Source of the DNA: Clostridia bacterium
Lineage (GTDB): Bacteria; Bacillota; Clostridia; Christensenellales; Borkfalkiaceae
Assembly: GCA_017396365.1 (NCBI GenBank)
Contig: JAFQMD010000002.1
Span: 1-37,145 of the forward strand
DNA length: 37,145 nucleotides
Direction: 5' to 3'
Part shown: positions 1 to 7,286 of the stretch, one piece after another
How positions within the stretch are numbered: position 1 is the first letter of the stretch
Layout of the letters: the number at the start of each line of letters is the position of its first letter
Position numbers and translations under genes: made by a program
The notes under the pieces: model-generated
Databases searched by the model: none
Told to the model about the DNA's origin: nothing
What the model saw: only the letters and a program-made list of their open reading frames with translations

Positions 1-112
1 ACTTCGCAATACTAGTCTTTTTACGGCTTTTTGCAATTCCGATTACCAACAAGGTAATTCCCTTGCAAAAATCTCGCAAAAATCCCGTCTTGCTCGTATC
101 TAACCCTTTAAA
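1..112 (+). repeat. Palindromic 125-bp element, copy R1 (5' end cut by window start)
   Basis: The stretch matches the dispersed element family seen at 21821, 21953, 30531, 30661, 36976 and 37105. It has the same 3' end (GTATCTAACCCTTTAA at 97-112) and the same central hairpin, here ATTACC-aacaa-GGTAAT. Its first 27 bases equal the last 27 of the window. If the missing part resembles copy R8, about 14 bases are cut off and the full element would be 126 bp, the family length. Bases 113-330 after it are AT-rich, and I see no gene in them. Confidence 0.75.
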
Positions 113-332
113 TTTAATCAGTCATACGTTGTGACATAGCCTATATTTAAATTGTGTAAATTGCGACAGTCAATTAAATATAAAGAAACGTATATTAAAA
201 CGGCGTTGTGAATAGAGAAGCGTCAATTTTTAAAAATCTTTTTATCACCCGTTGTTGATTGTGTTCATTTAGCGCAGTTGATTATCGTTAAAAATTAATT
301 AAATTTTTACAAAATTAAACAATTCTCTAAAA

Positions 333-339
333 TTCGACA
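333..339 (-). promoter_or_regulatory. Candidate 0A box upstream of the Spo0A-domain gene
   Basis: TTCGACA on the plus strand is a perfect TGTCGAA 0A box on the minus strand. It lies 40 bp upstream of the -35 hexamer at 379. The downstream gene encodes a Spo0A effector domain, the family that binds this sequence, so autoregulation is an inference. The motif is short and chance matches occur, but further copies flank the gene on its other side. Confidence 0.4.
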
Positions 340-378
340 AAAATCTCGATAAAATATGAAAATTTTATTTGTAAATAT

Positions 379-407
379 TTGACATATGCTGTTTTATTTT
401 GTAAAAT
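379..407 (+). promoter_or_regulatory. Sigma-A-type promoter of the Spo0A-domain gene
   Basis: TTGACA (379-384), a 17-bp spacer and TAAAAT (402-407) match the vegetative consensus at 11 of 12 positions. The predicted transcript start near 414 leaves a leader of only about 22 nt before the ATG at 436. Confidence 0.75.
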
Positions 408-435
408 ATTGGTATAAAGACGTTTGCGAGGGCTT

Positions 436-822
436 ATGTTTAAAGTGTGTGGTGATTGTTTAATTGAAGAAGAATATAAAAACGGTGTAAAAACTATCTA
501 CGACTTCCTTATAAAAATAGGTATTTATCCAAAACTAAAAGGTTTCGACTTGTTGGTTTATGCCGTCATTACCGTACTTAAAAATCCTATTTATATTCAC
601 TCGATAACAACGACGCTTTATCCAACGATTGCAAAGGCTTTTGAAGTTTCTGTGGCATGTGTTGAGCGAAACATGAGAAACGCAATCGAAACTGCTTATA
701 ACGGTGGAAAATTACAAGAAGTTGCAAACAAACTCTACGGCGGTAATTTTAAAAAGTATGAAAAGCCGACTAACGGTGAATTTATCTCGTATATGGTAAG
801 CATAGTTAAGTTTTTAGTTTAA
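436..822 (+). CDS. Stand-alone Spo0A C-terminal DNA-binding domain protein
   Basis: The 128-residue protein aligns over residues 18-125 with the effector domain of Spo0A, the sporulation master regulator. It has the recognition-helix region SITTTLYPTIAKAFEV (56-71), VERNMRNAIETAYNGG (76-91) and the terminal KPTNGEFI (110-117). No receiver domain precedes it: residues 1-17 are too short for one, and no reading frame upstream encodes one. It therefore lacks the phospho-acceptor aspartate and may act constitutively or as an accessory regulator. An upstream in-frame TTG at 424 has no ribosome binding site. The ATG at 436 has GAGGG close by. A perfect promoter and 0A-like boxes flank the gene. The family assignment is confident; the role is inferred. 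Confidence 0.85.
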   Translation: MFKVCGDCLIEEEYKNGVKTIYDFLIKIGIYPKLKGFDLLVYAVITVLKNPIYIHSITTTLYPTIAKAFEVSVACVERNMRNAIETAYNGGKLQEVANKLYGGNFKKYEKPTNGEFISYMVSIVKFLV

Positions 823-856
823 TCGTAGGCTTGGTAAGTTTTATAAATGCGAATTT

Positions 857-936
857 TGTCGAAAGAAACTATAAGAAAAAAGTCGATTTTTTTGATAAAA
901 TAAACGTCGAAAAAACGCATATAAAAAGTTGTCGAA
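857..936 (+). promoter_or_regulatory. Pair of perfect 0A-box sequences (857-863 and 930-936)
   Basis: TGTCGAA occurs exactly at 857-863 and 930-936, with a six-of-seven match (CGTCGAA) at 905-911. All lie in the short convergent spacer after the Spo0A-domain gene. Together with the copy at 333 this is more than AT-rich sequence would be expected to give in so short a stretch. No promoter is obvious beside these sites, so their function is uncertain. Confidence 0.35.
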
Positions 937-960
937 ATTAGTCTATAAGTCGATTATTGA

Positions 961-998
961 CAAAACACCGCCCCAAAGCGACGCTTTGGGGCGGTGTT
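961..998 (-). terminator. Rho-independent terminator of the M18 aminopeptidase gene
   Basis: A perfect 16-bp stem (964-979 with 983-998) closes on a GAC triloop. Read on the minus strand, it follows the aminopeptidase stop by about 20 nt and ends in TTTTG. It could also stop plus-strand transcripts, though no T run follows in that direction. Confidence 0.8.
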
Positions 999-1018
999 CA
1001 CATAATTATAATTAAAAC

Positions 1019-2293
1019 TTAAAATTCAACGCTTATTTTTTTGCATCCGTCGGAAATTATTTTGCAGTTAAATAGCGAAGTTAAACCGTTAACCGCAGTT
1101 TCGTAATCGGCAAGAGCCATAGTTTCTACGGCGGAGTGCATTGCAAGTTGGCTAAGTCCTATATCAACGCTACGGATAGAAACTTGACGTGAACTTATCG
1201 CTCCGAGCGTTCCACCGCAAGGCATATCCGAGCGCATGAAAAAGTCTTGGTATTTTACGTTGGCTTGCGAAAAAATCTTCTTAATAATAGCCGAAGAAAA
1301 TGCGTCGGTCGTATAATTTTGGTTTGCGTGGTGTTTAATAACTATACCTTCGCCAAGTCTTACCCTATTAGTTGGGTCTGAAAGTTCGGGGTGGTTTGGG
1401 TGAATAGCGTGAGCGTTGTCGTCGGATACCATAAACGAGTTTGCGAGCGCCAAGTCAAGAGCGTCTTTTTTGCCGAGAGCGGTTGCAATTCTAGTTAGCG
1501 TATCTATAAGGAATTTAGAGCCTGCGCCTTGCTTTGTTGAACTTCCAACTTCTTCGTTGTCGGCGATATACGCAACCGAAATAACCTTTGGGTTGCATGC
1601 AATGAGCGCTTCAAGAGAAGAAATTGCGCTGGTCAAATTGTCAATTCTTGGAGATACTAAAAGTTCGTTATCAAATCCTGCGGTAAAAGCAGGTTGGTTG
1701 CACGTTACGAACAGGTCAAAATCTTCAATCTTTCTGCCGTTTGCAAAACTCTCGAGTTCTTCCATAAGTCCGCCTGATTTAAAGACGTCGGCAATAGGGC
1801 TTAAATCGGTTTGCGGATTAAGTTTTAAGCCGTCGTTTGCAGTTCTGTTTAGGTGAATGGCAACGGACGGGATAACGAACGTTTTTTCAGAAGTAAAAAC
1901 TGCGCTTTCTAAACTGTCTCCGTCCGACAAAATAACCCTACCTGCAATGGTGACGGGGCGGTCGAGCCAAGAATATAAAAGACCACCGCCGTATTTTTCC
2001 ACGTTGAACTTAACGTAATTTTCAACTTTCATTTCAGGGTTATATTTAAGTTTAAAACATGGAGAGTCGGAGTGTGATGCGACTATGTTAAAAGCAAATT
2101 CCTTGCCGACTTTAAAGGCGATAAGGGCAGAACCGTCTTTGGAAACGTAGTATTTTCCACCCGTTTTTATTTTGTACTCTTGATTTTCTTTAAGTTCTAC
2201 AAAGCCGTTTTTTTGTAAGAGTTTAACGGCGTTGTCATGCGCGTGGTATGCAGTCAAACTCTTGTTTAAATAATTTATCAGTAGATTGCTCAT
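1019..2293 (-). CDS. M18 family aminopeptidase
   Basis: This is a 424-residue zinc aminopeptidase of family M18 (aspartyl aminopeptidase type), a cytoplasmic enzyme that removes N-terminal residues from peptides. Visible family features are the metal-binding HSDSPCFKLK (residues 74-83), the HLNR motif, RIDNLTSAISSLEAL, DNEEVGSST, and the region DDNAHAIHPNHPELSDPTN, which carries further metal ligands. The length is normal for bacterial M18 enzymes. The ATG at 2293 follows AAAGGA at a good distance. The gene stands alone, with its own promoter at 2325-2353 and a strong terminator. Family M18 is confident; substrate preference cannot be read. Confidence 0.93.
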   Translation of the reverse strand: MSNLLINYLNKSLTAYHAHDNAVKLLQKNGFVELKENQEYKIKTGGKYYVSKDGSALIAFKVGKEFAFNIVASHSDSPCFKLKYNPEMKVENYVKFNVEKYGGGLLYSWLDRPVTIAGRVILSDGDSLESAVFTSEKTFVIPSVAIHLNRTANDGLKLNPQTDLSPIADVFKSGGLMEELESFANGRKIEDFDLFVTCNQPAFTAGFDNELLVSPRIDNLTSAISSLEALIACNPKVISVAYIADNEEVGSSTKQGAGSKFLIDTLTRIATALGKKDALDLALANSFMVSDDNAHAIHPNHPELSDPTNRVRLGEGIVIKHHANQNYTTDAFSSAIIKKIFSQANVKYQDFFMRSDMPCGGTLGAISSRQVSIRSVDIGLSQLAMHSAVETMALADYETAVNGLTSLFNCKIISDGCKKISVEF

Positions 2294-2324
2294 ATTTTTA
2301 TCCTTTCATGTTTTAGTTTTATTC

Positions 2325-2353
2325 ATTATATATTATTTTGTAAAAGTTGTAAA
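2325..2353 (-). promoter_or_regulatory. Minus-strand promoter of the aminopeptidase gene
   Basis: On the minus strand TTTACA (2348-2353) is followed after exactly 17 bp by a perfect TATAAT (2325-2330). The predicted start lies about 25 nt before the aminopeptidase ATG. It is divergent from the aspS promoter across a 313-bp intergenic region. Confidence 0.75.
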
Positions 2354-2545
2354 GTTTTTTGTAAAGGTTAAATACTTAATTGTATTTATGCAAATATGAA
2401 AATATGAACATATTTCTACAATAAGTTGCCCTATAAGTCGATTTTTAAAGGTTTTTGCCTGTTTTAGTAGAGTGGATTATGATTTTTTATAAACGTGTTT
2501 TTGCGTGCGCGCGCTAAATACTTAATAATAATTATAAATAAGTAA

Positions 2546-2574
2546 TTGACTTTTTTTAAGTTTAGGTTTAAAAT
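2546..2574 (+). promoter_or_regulatory. Sigma-A-type promoter of aspS
   Basis: TTGACT (2546-2551), a 17-bp spacer and TAAAAT (2569-2574) precede aspS by about 30 nt. The rest of the 2354-2545 gap is AT-rich, with one copy of a CTATAAGTCGATT motif at 2431. I see no T-box or other large leader. Confidence 0.65.
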
Positions 2575-2606
2575 AATACAAGACTTCATAACGTTGGAGA
2601 AATATT

Positions 2607-4406
2607 ATGGCAGAATTTATGAAAAATTTAAGAAGAACGACTATGTGTGGAACGCTCGGTATGAGCGACGTTGGTAAAGAAGTAGTCGTAATGGGTTGGA
2701 CTCAAAGAAGAAGAAATCTCGGCAGTTTAATTTTCGTTGACCTTCGCGATAGAAGCGGAATAGTTCAAATCGTGTTCGACGATACGACCGAAAAGGCGCT
2801 TTTTGAAAAGGCGGAGACCATTCGTTCTGAATACGTGCTCGCAGTCAAGGGCGTGGTTAGAGAAAGAAGTAGCAAGACCGATAAAATTGCAACGGGCGCT
2901 ATCGAAATTTTGGCTGACGAACTTAAAATTCTTTCCGAGGCAGACACCACTCCGTTTGAAATTTTAGACGATACGAACGTTAACGAAACTCTCCGTCTTA
3001 AATATAGATATCTCGACCTTAGAAGGCCGTCTCTTCAAAGGAATTTAATCGTGCGTAACGAAATTTGTAAAGCGGCTAGAAGATTCTTTGACGACAATGG
3101 ATTTTTAGAAGTTGAAACGCCTATGCTCGGTCGTTCAACTCCTGAAGGCGCAAGAGACTATCTCGTTCCTTCGAGAGTGCACGAGGGTTGTTTTTACGCT
3201 CTTCCACAATCTCCACAACTTTATAAGCAACTCCTTATGATTTCGGGTTTTGATAGATATTACCAAATCGCAAGGTGTTTCCGCGACGAAGATTTAAGAG
3301 CAAACCGCCAACCTGAGTTTACTCAAATCGACGTTGAAATGAGTTTCGTAGAAGAAGTAGAGGACGTAATTTATCCTATCGAAGGGCTTATTAAAAACGT
3401 GTTCAAATCTACGCTCGATATGGATTTAGGCGAAGGCCATTTTAGAACTATGACTTACAAAGAGGCTATGGAAAACTACGGTTCAGACAAGCCAGATACC
3501 CGTTTCGATATTAAAATCGTAAACTGTTCCGACCTTTTTGCAAATTCCACGTTCAAAGTGTTTACCGACGCTTTGGCTGTTGAAATCGGACCTATTAGAG
3601 GTAGCGTAAGAGCAATAAACGCAAAGGGACTTTCAAACGGATTTTCAAGAAAAGATTTAGACGCGACCGTTGAATACGCTAAAACGCTCGGGGCTAAAGG
3701 TCTTTGCTGGATGAACTGGCCTGTTGGCGGAGAAATTAAGTCGTCGATTGCCAAGTTCCTTTCTGAAGAAGATATTGCAAATATCAAAGAGAGAATGAAT
3801 TTTGAAGAAGGCGACGTTTTATTCCTTGCCGCAGATAAAGACTACGTAGTGTTTAATACTTTAGGCGGTATTAGACTTTATATTGCAGACAAATTTAACC
3901 TTATTGACAAAAACCGTTACGATATCCTTTGGGTAACAGAATTTCCGATGTTCGAGTGGTCGGAAGAAGAGAATAGATTTATGGCTGTTCACCATCCGTT
4001 CACTTCTCCTATGACCGAAGATTTAGATCTCGTTGACGTCGCTCCTGAAAAGGTTAGAACTAAGGCTTACGACCTTGTTATAAACGGTCAAGAAGCAGGA
4101 GGCGGTTCAATCCGTATTCACTCAAGAGAAATTCAAAAGAAGATGTTTAACGTGCTCGGGTTTAACGACGAAGATATTGAAAAGAAATTCGGATTTTTCG
4201 TAGGAGCGTTTAACTACGGTACGCCACCGCACGGCGGTCTTGCTTTTGGTTTAGATAGACTTACGATGCTCATTTGTAAGGACGATTCTATACGTGACGT
4301 AATAGCCTTCCCAAAGGTTCAAACTGCGTCTTGTCTTATGAGCGACGCTCCTTCTTTCGTTGAAGACAAACAACTCGACGAACTTGCAATTAGCATTAAG
4401 AAATAA
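2607..4406 (+). CDS. aspS: Aspartyl-tRNA synthetase
   Basis: A class IIb aminoacyl-tRNA synthetase of 599 residues that charges tRNA-Asp in the cytoplasm. The N-terminal OB-fold anticodon-binding domain spans about residues 10-110 (GWTQRRRNLGSLIFVDLRDR). The catalytic core shows RSTPEGARDYLVPSR, SPQLYKQLLMISGFDRYYQI, motif 2 FRDEDLRANRQPEFTQIDVE (about 225-244) and motif 3 GGLAFGLDRLTML (about 541-553). The length fits bacterial AspRS with its GAD insertion. TTGGAGA precedes the ATG. It is first in a run of same-strand genes. Whether it also charges tRNA-Asn cannot be decided here. Confidence 0.97.
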   Translation: MAEFMKNLRRTTMCGTLGMSDVGKEVVVMGWTQRRRNLGSLIFVDLRDRSGIVQIVFDDTTEKALFEKAETIRSEYVLAVKGVVRERSSKTDKIATGAIEILADELKILSEADTTPFEILDDTNVNETLRLKYRYLDLRRPSLQRNLIVRNEICKAARRFFDDNGFLEVETPMLGRSTPEGARDYLVPSRVHEGCFYALPQSPQLYKQLLMISGFDRYYQIARCFRDEDLRANRQPEFTQIDVEMSFVEEVEDVIYPIEGLIKNVFKSTLDMDLGEGHFRTMTYKEAMENYGSDKPDTRFDIKIVNCSDLFANSTFKVFTDALAVEIGPIRGSVRAINAKGLSNGFSRKDLDATVEYAKTLGAKGLCWMNWPVGGEIKSSIAKFLSEEDIANIKERMNFEEGDVLFLAADKDYVVFNTLGGIRLYIADKFNLIDKNRYDILWVTEFPMFEWSEEENRFMAVHHPFTSPMTEDLDLVDVAPEKVRTKAYDLVINGQEAGGGSIRIHSREIQKKMFNVLGFNDEDIEKKFGFFVGAFNYGTPPHGGLAFGLDRLTMLICKDDSIRDVIAFPKVQTASCLMSDAPSFVEDKQLDELAISIKK

Positions 4407-4434
4407 GGCTATAAGTTGATTATTTGGTGAAAAT

Positions 4435-4857
4435 ATGAATATTGACGATTTTAAAAAAGTAAAAATAGAAGCGATGAAAGCAAAGGATAAAGACGCCGTA
4501 ACCGCATTTAACTCGGTTATAAACAAACTTATGCTTGCAGGCATTGAGAAAAAGGCTGTGGGAGAAACTTTATCCGACGAAGACGTTGTTAAAATTCTTC
4601 AAAAGACGGTAAACGAACTCGTTGAAGAGCGCGAGGCGTTTGTAAAAGCGGGTAGAGACGAGACCGTTGCAAGTTTAGATAAGCAGATAGAAACGGTTAA
4701 AAAGTATCTTCCAAAACTCCTTAGCGAAGAAGAAATAAAAGCCATAATTTTGTCTTTAGAAGATAGAAGCGTTCCGCTTGTTATGAAACATTTTAAGAGC
4801 GAGTACGCGGGCAAGGTCGATATGCGTTTGGTCGGCTCGGTATTGAAGACGTTATAA
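4435..4857 (+). CDS. YqeY/GatB-like domain protein
   Basis: A 140-residue protein of the YqeY family, related to the tail domain of the GatB subunit of the tRNA amidotransferase. Typical features are the helical start DDFKKVKIEAMKAKDKDAV, the ALSDEDVV-like segment ETLSDEDVVKILQKTVNELV, the middle YLPKLLSEEEI, and the C-terminal MKHFKSEYAGKVDMRLV. Family members are about 145-150 residues, so this one is near full length. It starts 28 bp after aspS and probably shares its transcript. The biochemical role of YqeY proteins is not firmly established; a tRNA-linked role is inferred from the domain and the neighbour. Confidence 0.9.
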   Translation: MNIDDFKKVKIEAMKAKDKDAVTAFNSVINKLMLAGIEKKAVGETLSDEDVVKILQKTVNELVEEREAFVKAGRDETVASLDKQIETVKKYLPKLLSEEEIKAIILSLEDRSVPLVMKHFKSEYAGKVDMRLVGSVLKTL

Positions 4858-4915
4858 GTTAAATTTAATTCGTAGCAGTTAAAAGATAGTAGCAACGAAA
4901 ATGGTAGGTGAAAGT

Positions 4916-5440
4916 GTGAAAATCGGAACATACAGAATAATTTTGGTAGTTTGCATATTACTTACCGTCGGATTTATCTTGTTTAATTCAACGAGAACGG
5001 GCGAGCAGTCTGCGAGCATTTCGCATAGCGTTTCCGAAAAAGTGGCGGAGATAGTTATTCCTAATTTTAGCGAATTGAAAGACCCGACGAAAACGGAAAC
5101 TGTAAATAGAGTACACGTAAGCGTTAGAAACGTCGCCCACGCGCTTGAGTTTGCCATCCTTGGTTTTTTTACGACGTTGCTTATAGTAACTTTTAAATTT
5201 AACTACGGTAGATATTTAATTGCTGTAGCGGTAACGTTGTTTTCTTGTTTTACCGTTGCCGTTTGCGACGAGTTTTTACAAGGCTCAATTTTAGGTAGAG
5301 CGTCGGATATAATGGACGTTTTAATGGATACGCTCGGCATATTAGTTGCGATTATTTGCGCTATTGCGACAGATTGTTTAGTCAGACTGGTTATTGTTAA
5401 AAATAAGAAAAAAGAGCGGAGAGAGAAAGTTTATGAGTAA
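4916..5440 (+). CDS. VanZ-family membrane protein
   Basis: A small polytopic membrane protein with the VanZ signature: a first helix at about residues 5-22, NVAHALEFAILGFFTTLLIV with the family His-x-x-Glu-Phe pattern, then DEFLQGSILGRASDIMDVLM and DTLGILVA. VanZ proteins are linked to teicoplanin resistance in some operons, but most homologues have no proven function. I prefer the GTG at 4916, because AGGTG sits seven bases upstream and the protein then begins directly with its first helix. An ATG at 4901 in the same frame has no ribosome binding site. The stop overlaps the next gene's start by 8 bp, so the two are probably translationally coupled. Confidence 0.85.
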   Translation: MKIGTYRIILVVCILLTVGFILFNSTRTGEQSASISHSVSEKVAEIVIPNFSELKDPTKTETVNRVHVSVRNVAHALEFAILGFFTTLLIVTFKFNYGRYLIAVAVTLFSCFTVAVCDEFLQGSILGRASDIMDVLMDTLGILVAIICAIATDCLVRLVIVKNKKKERREKVYE

Positions 5441-5822
5441 AACTAAGAAAAAAGCAAAACAAAAGGGTTTAAATAAAAAGACGAAAGTTTTACTTTTATC
5501 TATAATGAGCGTAGTGGTTGCGCTAAGTATTGTTACGGCGGTAGTTTTCGGCTTTAAATTACATTTATACGGCAAGAAATTTACGGTAACTTTAAACGCT
5601 AACGGAGGAACGGTTGCTCCGATTACTAAAGTCGTAGAATTTGGGAAGGAATATTCTTTACCAAAAGCGACCAAAGACGGCGACGTGTTTGCCTACTGGA
5701 GAGTAGGTGGCGACTATACGAAAGTTGAACTTAAAGGCAGATGGACGATAGATAAAGACGTCGTTTTATACGCCGTTTGGCAAAGTGAAGTTGATGAGAA
5801 AGAATGGACGGACAACTATTAA
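5433..5822 (+). CDS. Membrane-anchored protein with one InlB/Listeria-Bacteroides repeat
   Basis: A 129-residue protein with a lysine-rich N-terminus (residues 1-17), a single hydrophobic helix (about 18-42) and one extracellular InlB B-type repeat. That repeat is visible as FTVTLNANGGTVAPITKVVE, followed by YSLPKA, AYWRVGG and the closing VVLYAVW. Such beta-grasp-like repeats occur on bacterial surface proteins and are often adhesive or spacer modules. The ATG at 5433 follows GCGGAGAGAG and overlaps the VanZ-family stop. An in-frame ATG at 5394 lies inside that gene and lacks a binding site. A larger protein at 22576 carries a similar repeat. The function is unknown. Confidence 0.7.
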   Translation: MSKTKKKAKQKGLNKKTKVLLLSIMSVVVALSIVTAVVFGFKLHLYGKKFTVTLNANGGTVAPITKVVEFGKEYSLPKATKDGDVFAYWRVGGDYTKVELKGRWTIDKDVVLYAVWQSEVDEKEWTDNY

Positions 5823-5864
5823 AGCGACTTAAATTTTTATAATAATGAAAAATATAATGCAAAC

Positions 5865-5885
5865 GGCGGAGAAATTTTCTCCGCC
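5865..5885 (+). terminator. Hairpin after the InlB-repeat gene, probable terminator
   Basis: GGCGGAGAAA pairs with the following TTTCTCCGCC to give a ten-base-pair, almost loopless stem 42 bp after the stop codon. The downstream sequence is A-rich then T-rich (ATATTTTTATA) rather than a clean T run, so termination is likely but imperfect. Confidence 0.5.
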
Positions 5886-6011
5886 AAAAATATTTTTATA
5901 AAAGTTTTAGCAAAAATTAGTCGAAAATTTGCTTATTCATTATATAATATATATATAAGATTGCCAAAACAATAAAAAATAAAAAAATTTTTTTAAACCC
6001 GTGAAAAACAG

Positions 6012-6040
6012 TTGACAAAGAAGAGATAATCGTATATTAT
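6012..6040 (+). promoter_or_regulatory. Strong promoter of the S10-spc-alpha operon
   Basis: TTGACA (6012-6017), a 17-bp spacer and TATTAT (6035-6040) form a near-consensus vegetative promoter. The predicted start at about 6047 coincides with the first base of a helix that closes the downstream leader RNA. I find no other good promoter between here and rpsJ. Confidence 0.75.
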
Positions 6041-6046
6041 ATGTAG

Positions 6047-6231
6047 GCTGTGTTTAATATGGGTTGAGATGGGAAGTTACTTTAAACCCCGCTTGTTTTC
6101 AGGCTCCGGAACCTGATTTTAAGTAAGGAAGATAATTCTCATTGACAAATGTGAGGGTTAAACCCTTGCGACTAACCATGCCCAAAGAGTAGAGATATCA
6201 TTCGCAAAACACAGCGGCGAGTGATTTTTTT
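6047..6231 (+). ncRNA. Structured S10-operon leader with intrinsic attenuator, or a 6S-like RNA
   Basis: The RNA begins with GCTGTGTTT (6047-6055), which pairs perfectly with AAACACAGC (6207-6215). Inside are a helix TTACTT-AAGTAA (6078-6083 with 6121-6126), an apical hairpin TCAGG-CCTGA (6099-6116) and a small hairpin AGGGTTAAACCCT (6154-6166). A terminator follows: ATCATTCGC (6197-6205) pairs with GCGAGTGAT (6217-6225), then seven T residues. The whole 3' strand of the closing helix lies in the terminator loop, so the two folds should compete. This suggests attenuation of the ribosomal operon, possibly by a ribosomal protein. The layout (closing stem, open centre, small hairpin on the 3' side) also resembles 6S RNA. 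I cannot separate the two by eye. Confidence 0.6.
6197..6231 (+). terminator. Leader terminator upstream of rpsJ
   Basis: A nine-base-pair stem with one G-U pair, an 11-nt loop and T7 ends 64 nt before rpsJ. Because no good promoter lies between it and rpsJ, the whole ribosomal cluster must be read through it. That makes it a candidate regulated attenuator, not a simple gene end. Confidence 0.65.
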
Positions 6232-6294
6232 ATTGTTTAGGTATGACACACACGGCAATGTTGACACATGTTAGTATAAAACGGAGGTAAAAAA

Positions 6295-6594
6295 ATGGCA
6301 GGTCAAAAAATCAGAATCAAGTTAGCGGCTTACGATCACAAAATGGTTGATCAAGCAACTGAGAGAATCGTTGAAACGATGAAAAAAGCAGGCGCAAAAA
6401 TCAGCGGTCCTATTCCCCTTCCTACTGAAAAGGAAATCGTAACGATTCTTCGTTCACCCCACAAGTACAAGGATAGCAGAGAGCAGTTCGAGATAAGAAC
6501 TCATAAGAGACTTATCGATATCTATTCTACGAACGCTAAAATTCTCGACAGTATCCATCTTCCAGCGGGCGTTGACGTAAAAATCAAACTTTAA
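6295..6594 (+). CDS. rpsJ: 30S ribosomal protein S10
   Basis: A 99-residue S10 (NusE), a head protein of the small subunit that also joins NusB in transcription antitermination. The family core is clear: [35 protein letters not shown] and [14 protein letters not shown]. The length is close to the usual 102. CGGAGG precedes the ATG. It is the first gene of the S10 cluster, as in other Firmicutes. No rpsL, rpsG, fusA or tuf genes lie upstream, unlike Bacillus. Confidence 0.98.
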   Translation: MAGQKIRIKLAAYDHKMVDQATERIVETMKKAGAKISGPIPLPTEKEIVTILRSPHKYKDSREQFEIRTHKRLIDIYSTNAKILDSIHLPAGVDVKIKL

Positions 6595-6642
6595 TCAATT
6601 AAGAAACAATTTTTTTAAAATATACGGAGGTGAACTTTATCT

Positions 6643-7272
6643 ATGAATAAAGCAATCATTGGAAAGAAATTGGGCATGACGCAGATCTTTTCCGCAGACG
6701 GAAAAGTAATCCCAGTCACAGTCGTCGAAGCAGGTCCATGTCCTGTAGTTCAAATCAAGACTAAGGAAAGAGATGGATATGAAGCCATTAAAGTTGGCTT
6801 TGAAAAAGTAGATGAAAAGGCTCTTAACAAGCCGGAAGCAGGTTTGTTTAAGAAATTAGGCATCGAGCCTTGCAAAGTTCTCAAAGAGTTCAGAGTAGAT
6901 GACGTTAAAAACTACAATGAAAAGGACGTAATCACCGTTGAAACTTTCGTCGCAGGCGATAAGGTTGACGTAGTAGGTTACACCAAAGGTCACGGTTTTA
7001 CAGGCGTTATCAAAAGATGGAATCAACACGTACTTATGGCCAGCCACGGCGTAGGTCCTGTTCACAGAGAAGTAGGTTCTATGGGTTCTATCAGCTCTCC
7101 ATCAAGAGTATTTAAAAACAAGCATATGCCGGGTCAATACGGTAATGAAAGAGTTACTATCCAAAACCTTGAAATCGTTAAGGTTGACGCTCAAAGAAAC
7201 GTTCTTCTTATTAAAGGCGCAATCCCAGGACCTAAGGGTGGAATCGTAACGGTAACCAACACTGTTAAATAA
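6643..7272 (+). CDS. rplC: 50S ribosomal protein L3
   Basis: L3 of 209 residues, an early-assembly large-subunit protein near the peptidyl-transferase centre. The start [20 protein letters not shown] and the conserved [11 protein letters not shown] (115-125), followed by the [13 protein letters not shown] stretch, identify it. The length is typical. Its stop is 14 bp before the rplD ATG, with AAGGAG in the gap. Confidence 0.98.
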   Translation: MNKAIIGKKLGMTQIFSADGKVIPVTVVEAGPCPVVQIKTKERDGYEAIKVGFEKVDEKALNKPEAGLFKKLGIEPCKVLKEFRVDDVKNYNEKDVITVETFVAGDKVDVVGYTKGHGFTGVIKRWNQHVLMASHGVGPVHREVGSMGSISSPSRVFKNKHMPGQYGNERVTIQNLEIVKVDAQRNVLLIKGAIPGPKGGIVTVTNTVK

Positions 7273-7286
7273 GGAGCGTGAAAGAT

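Noticed and set aside
1416..1856. Long open frame on the plus strand opposite the M18 aminopeptidase
   Set aside because: It lies wholly inside a convincing gene, has no ribosome binding site or recognisable product, and mirrors the codon pattern of the other strand.
6261..6280. TTGACA with TATAAA just before rpsJ as a second operon promoter
   Set aside because: The spacing between the hexamers is only 8 bp. At correct spacing neither hexamer has a partner, so transcription most likely comes through the leader.
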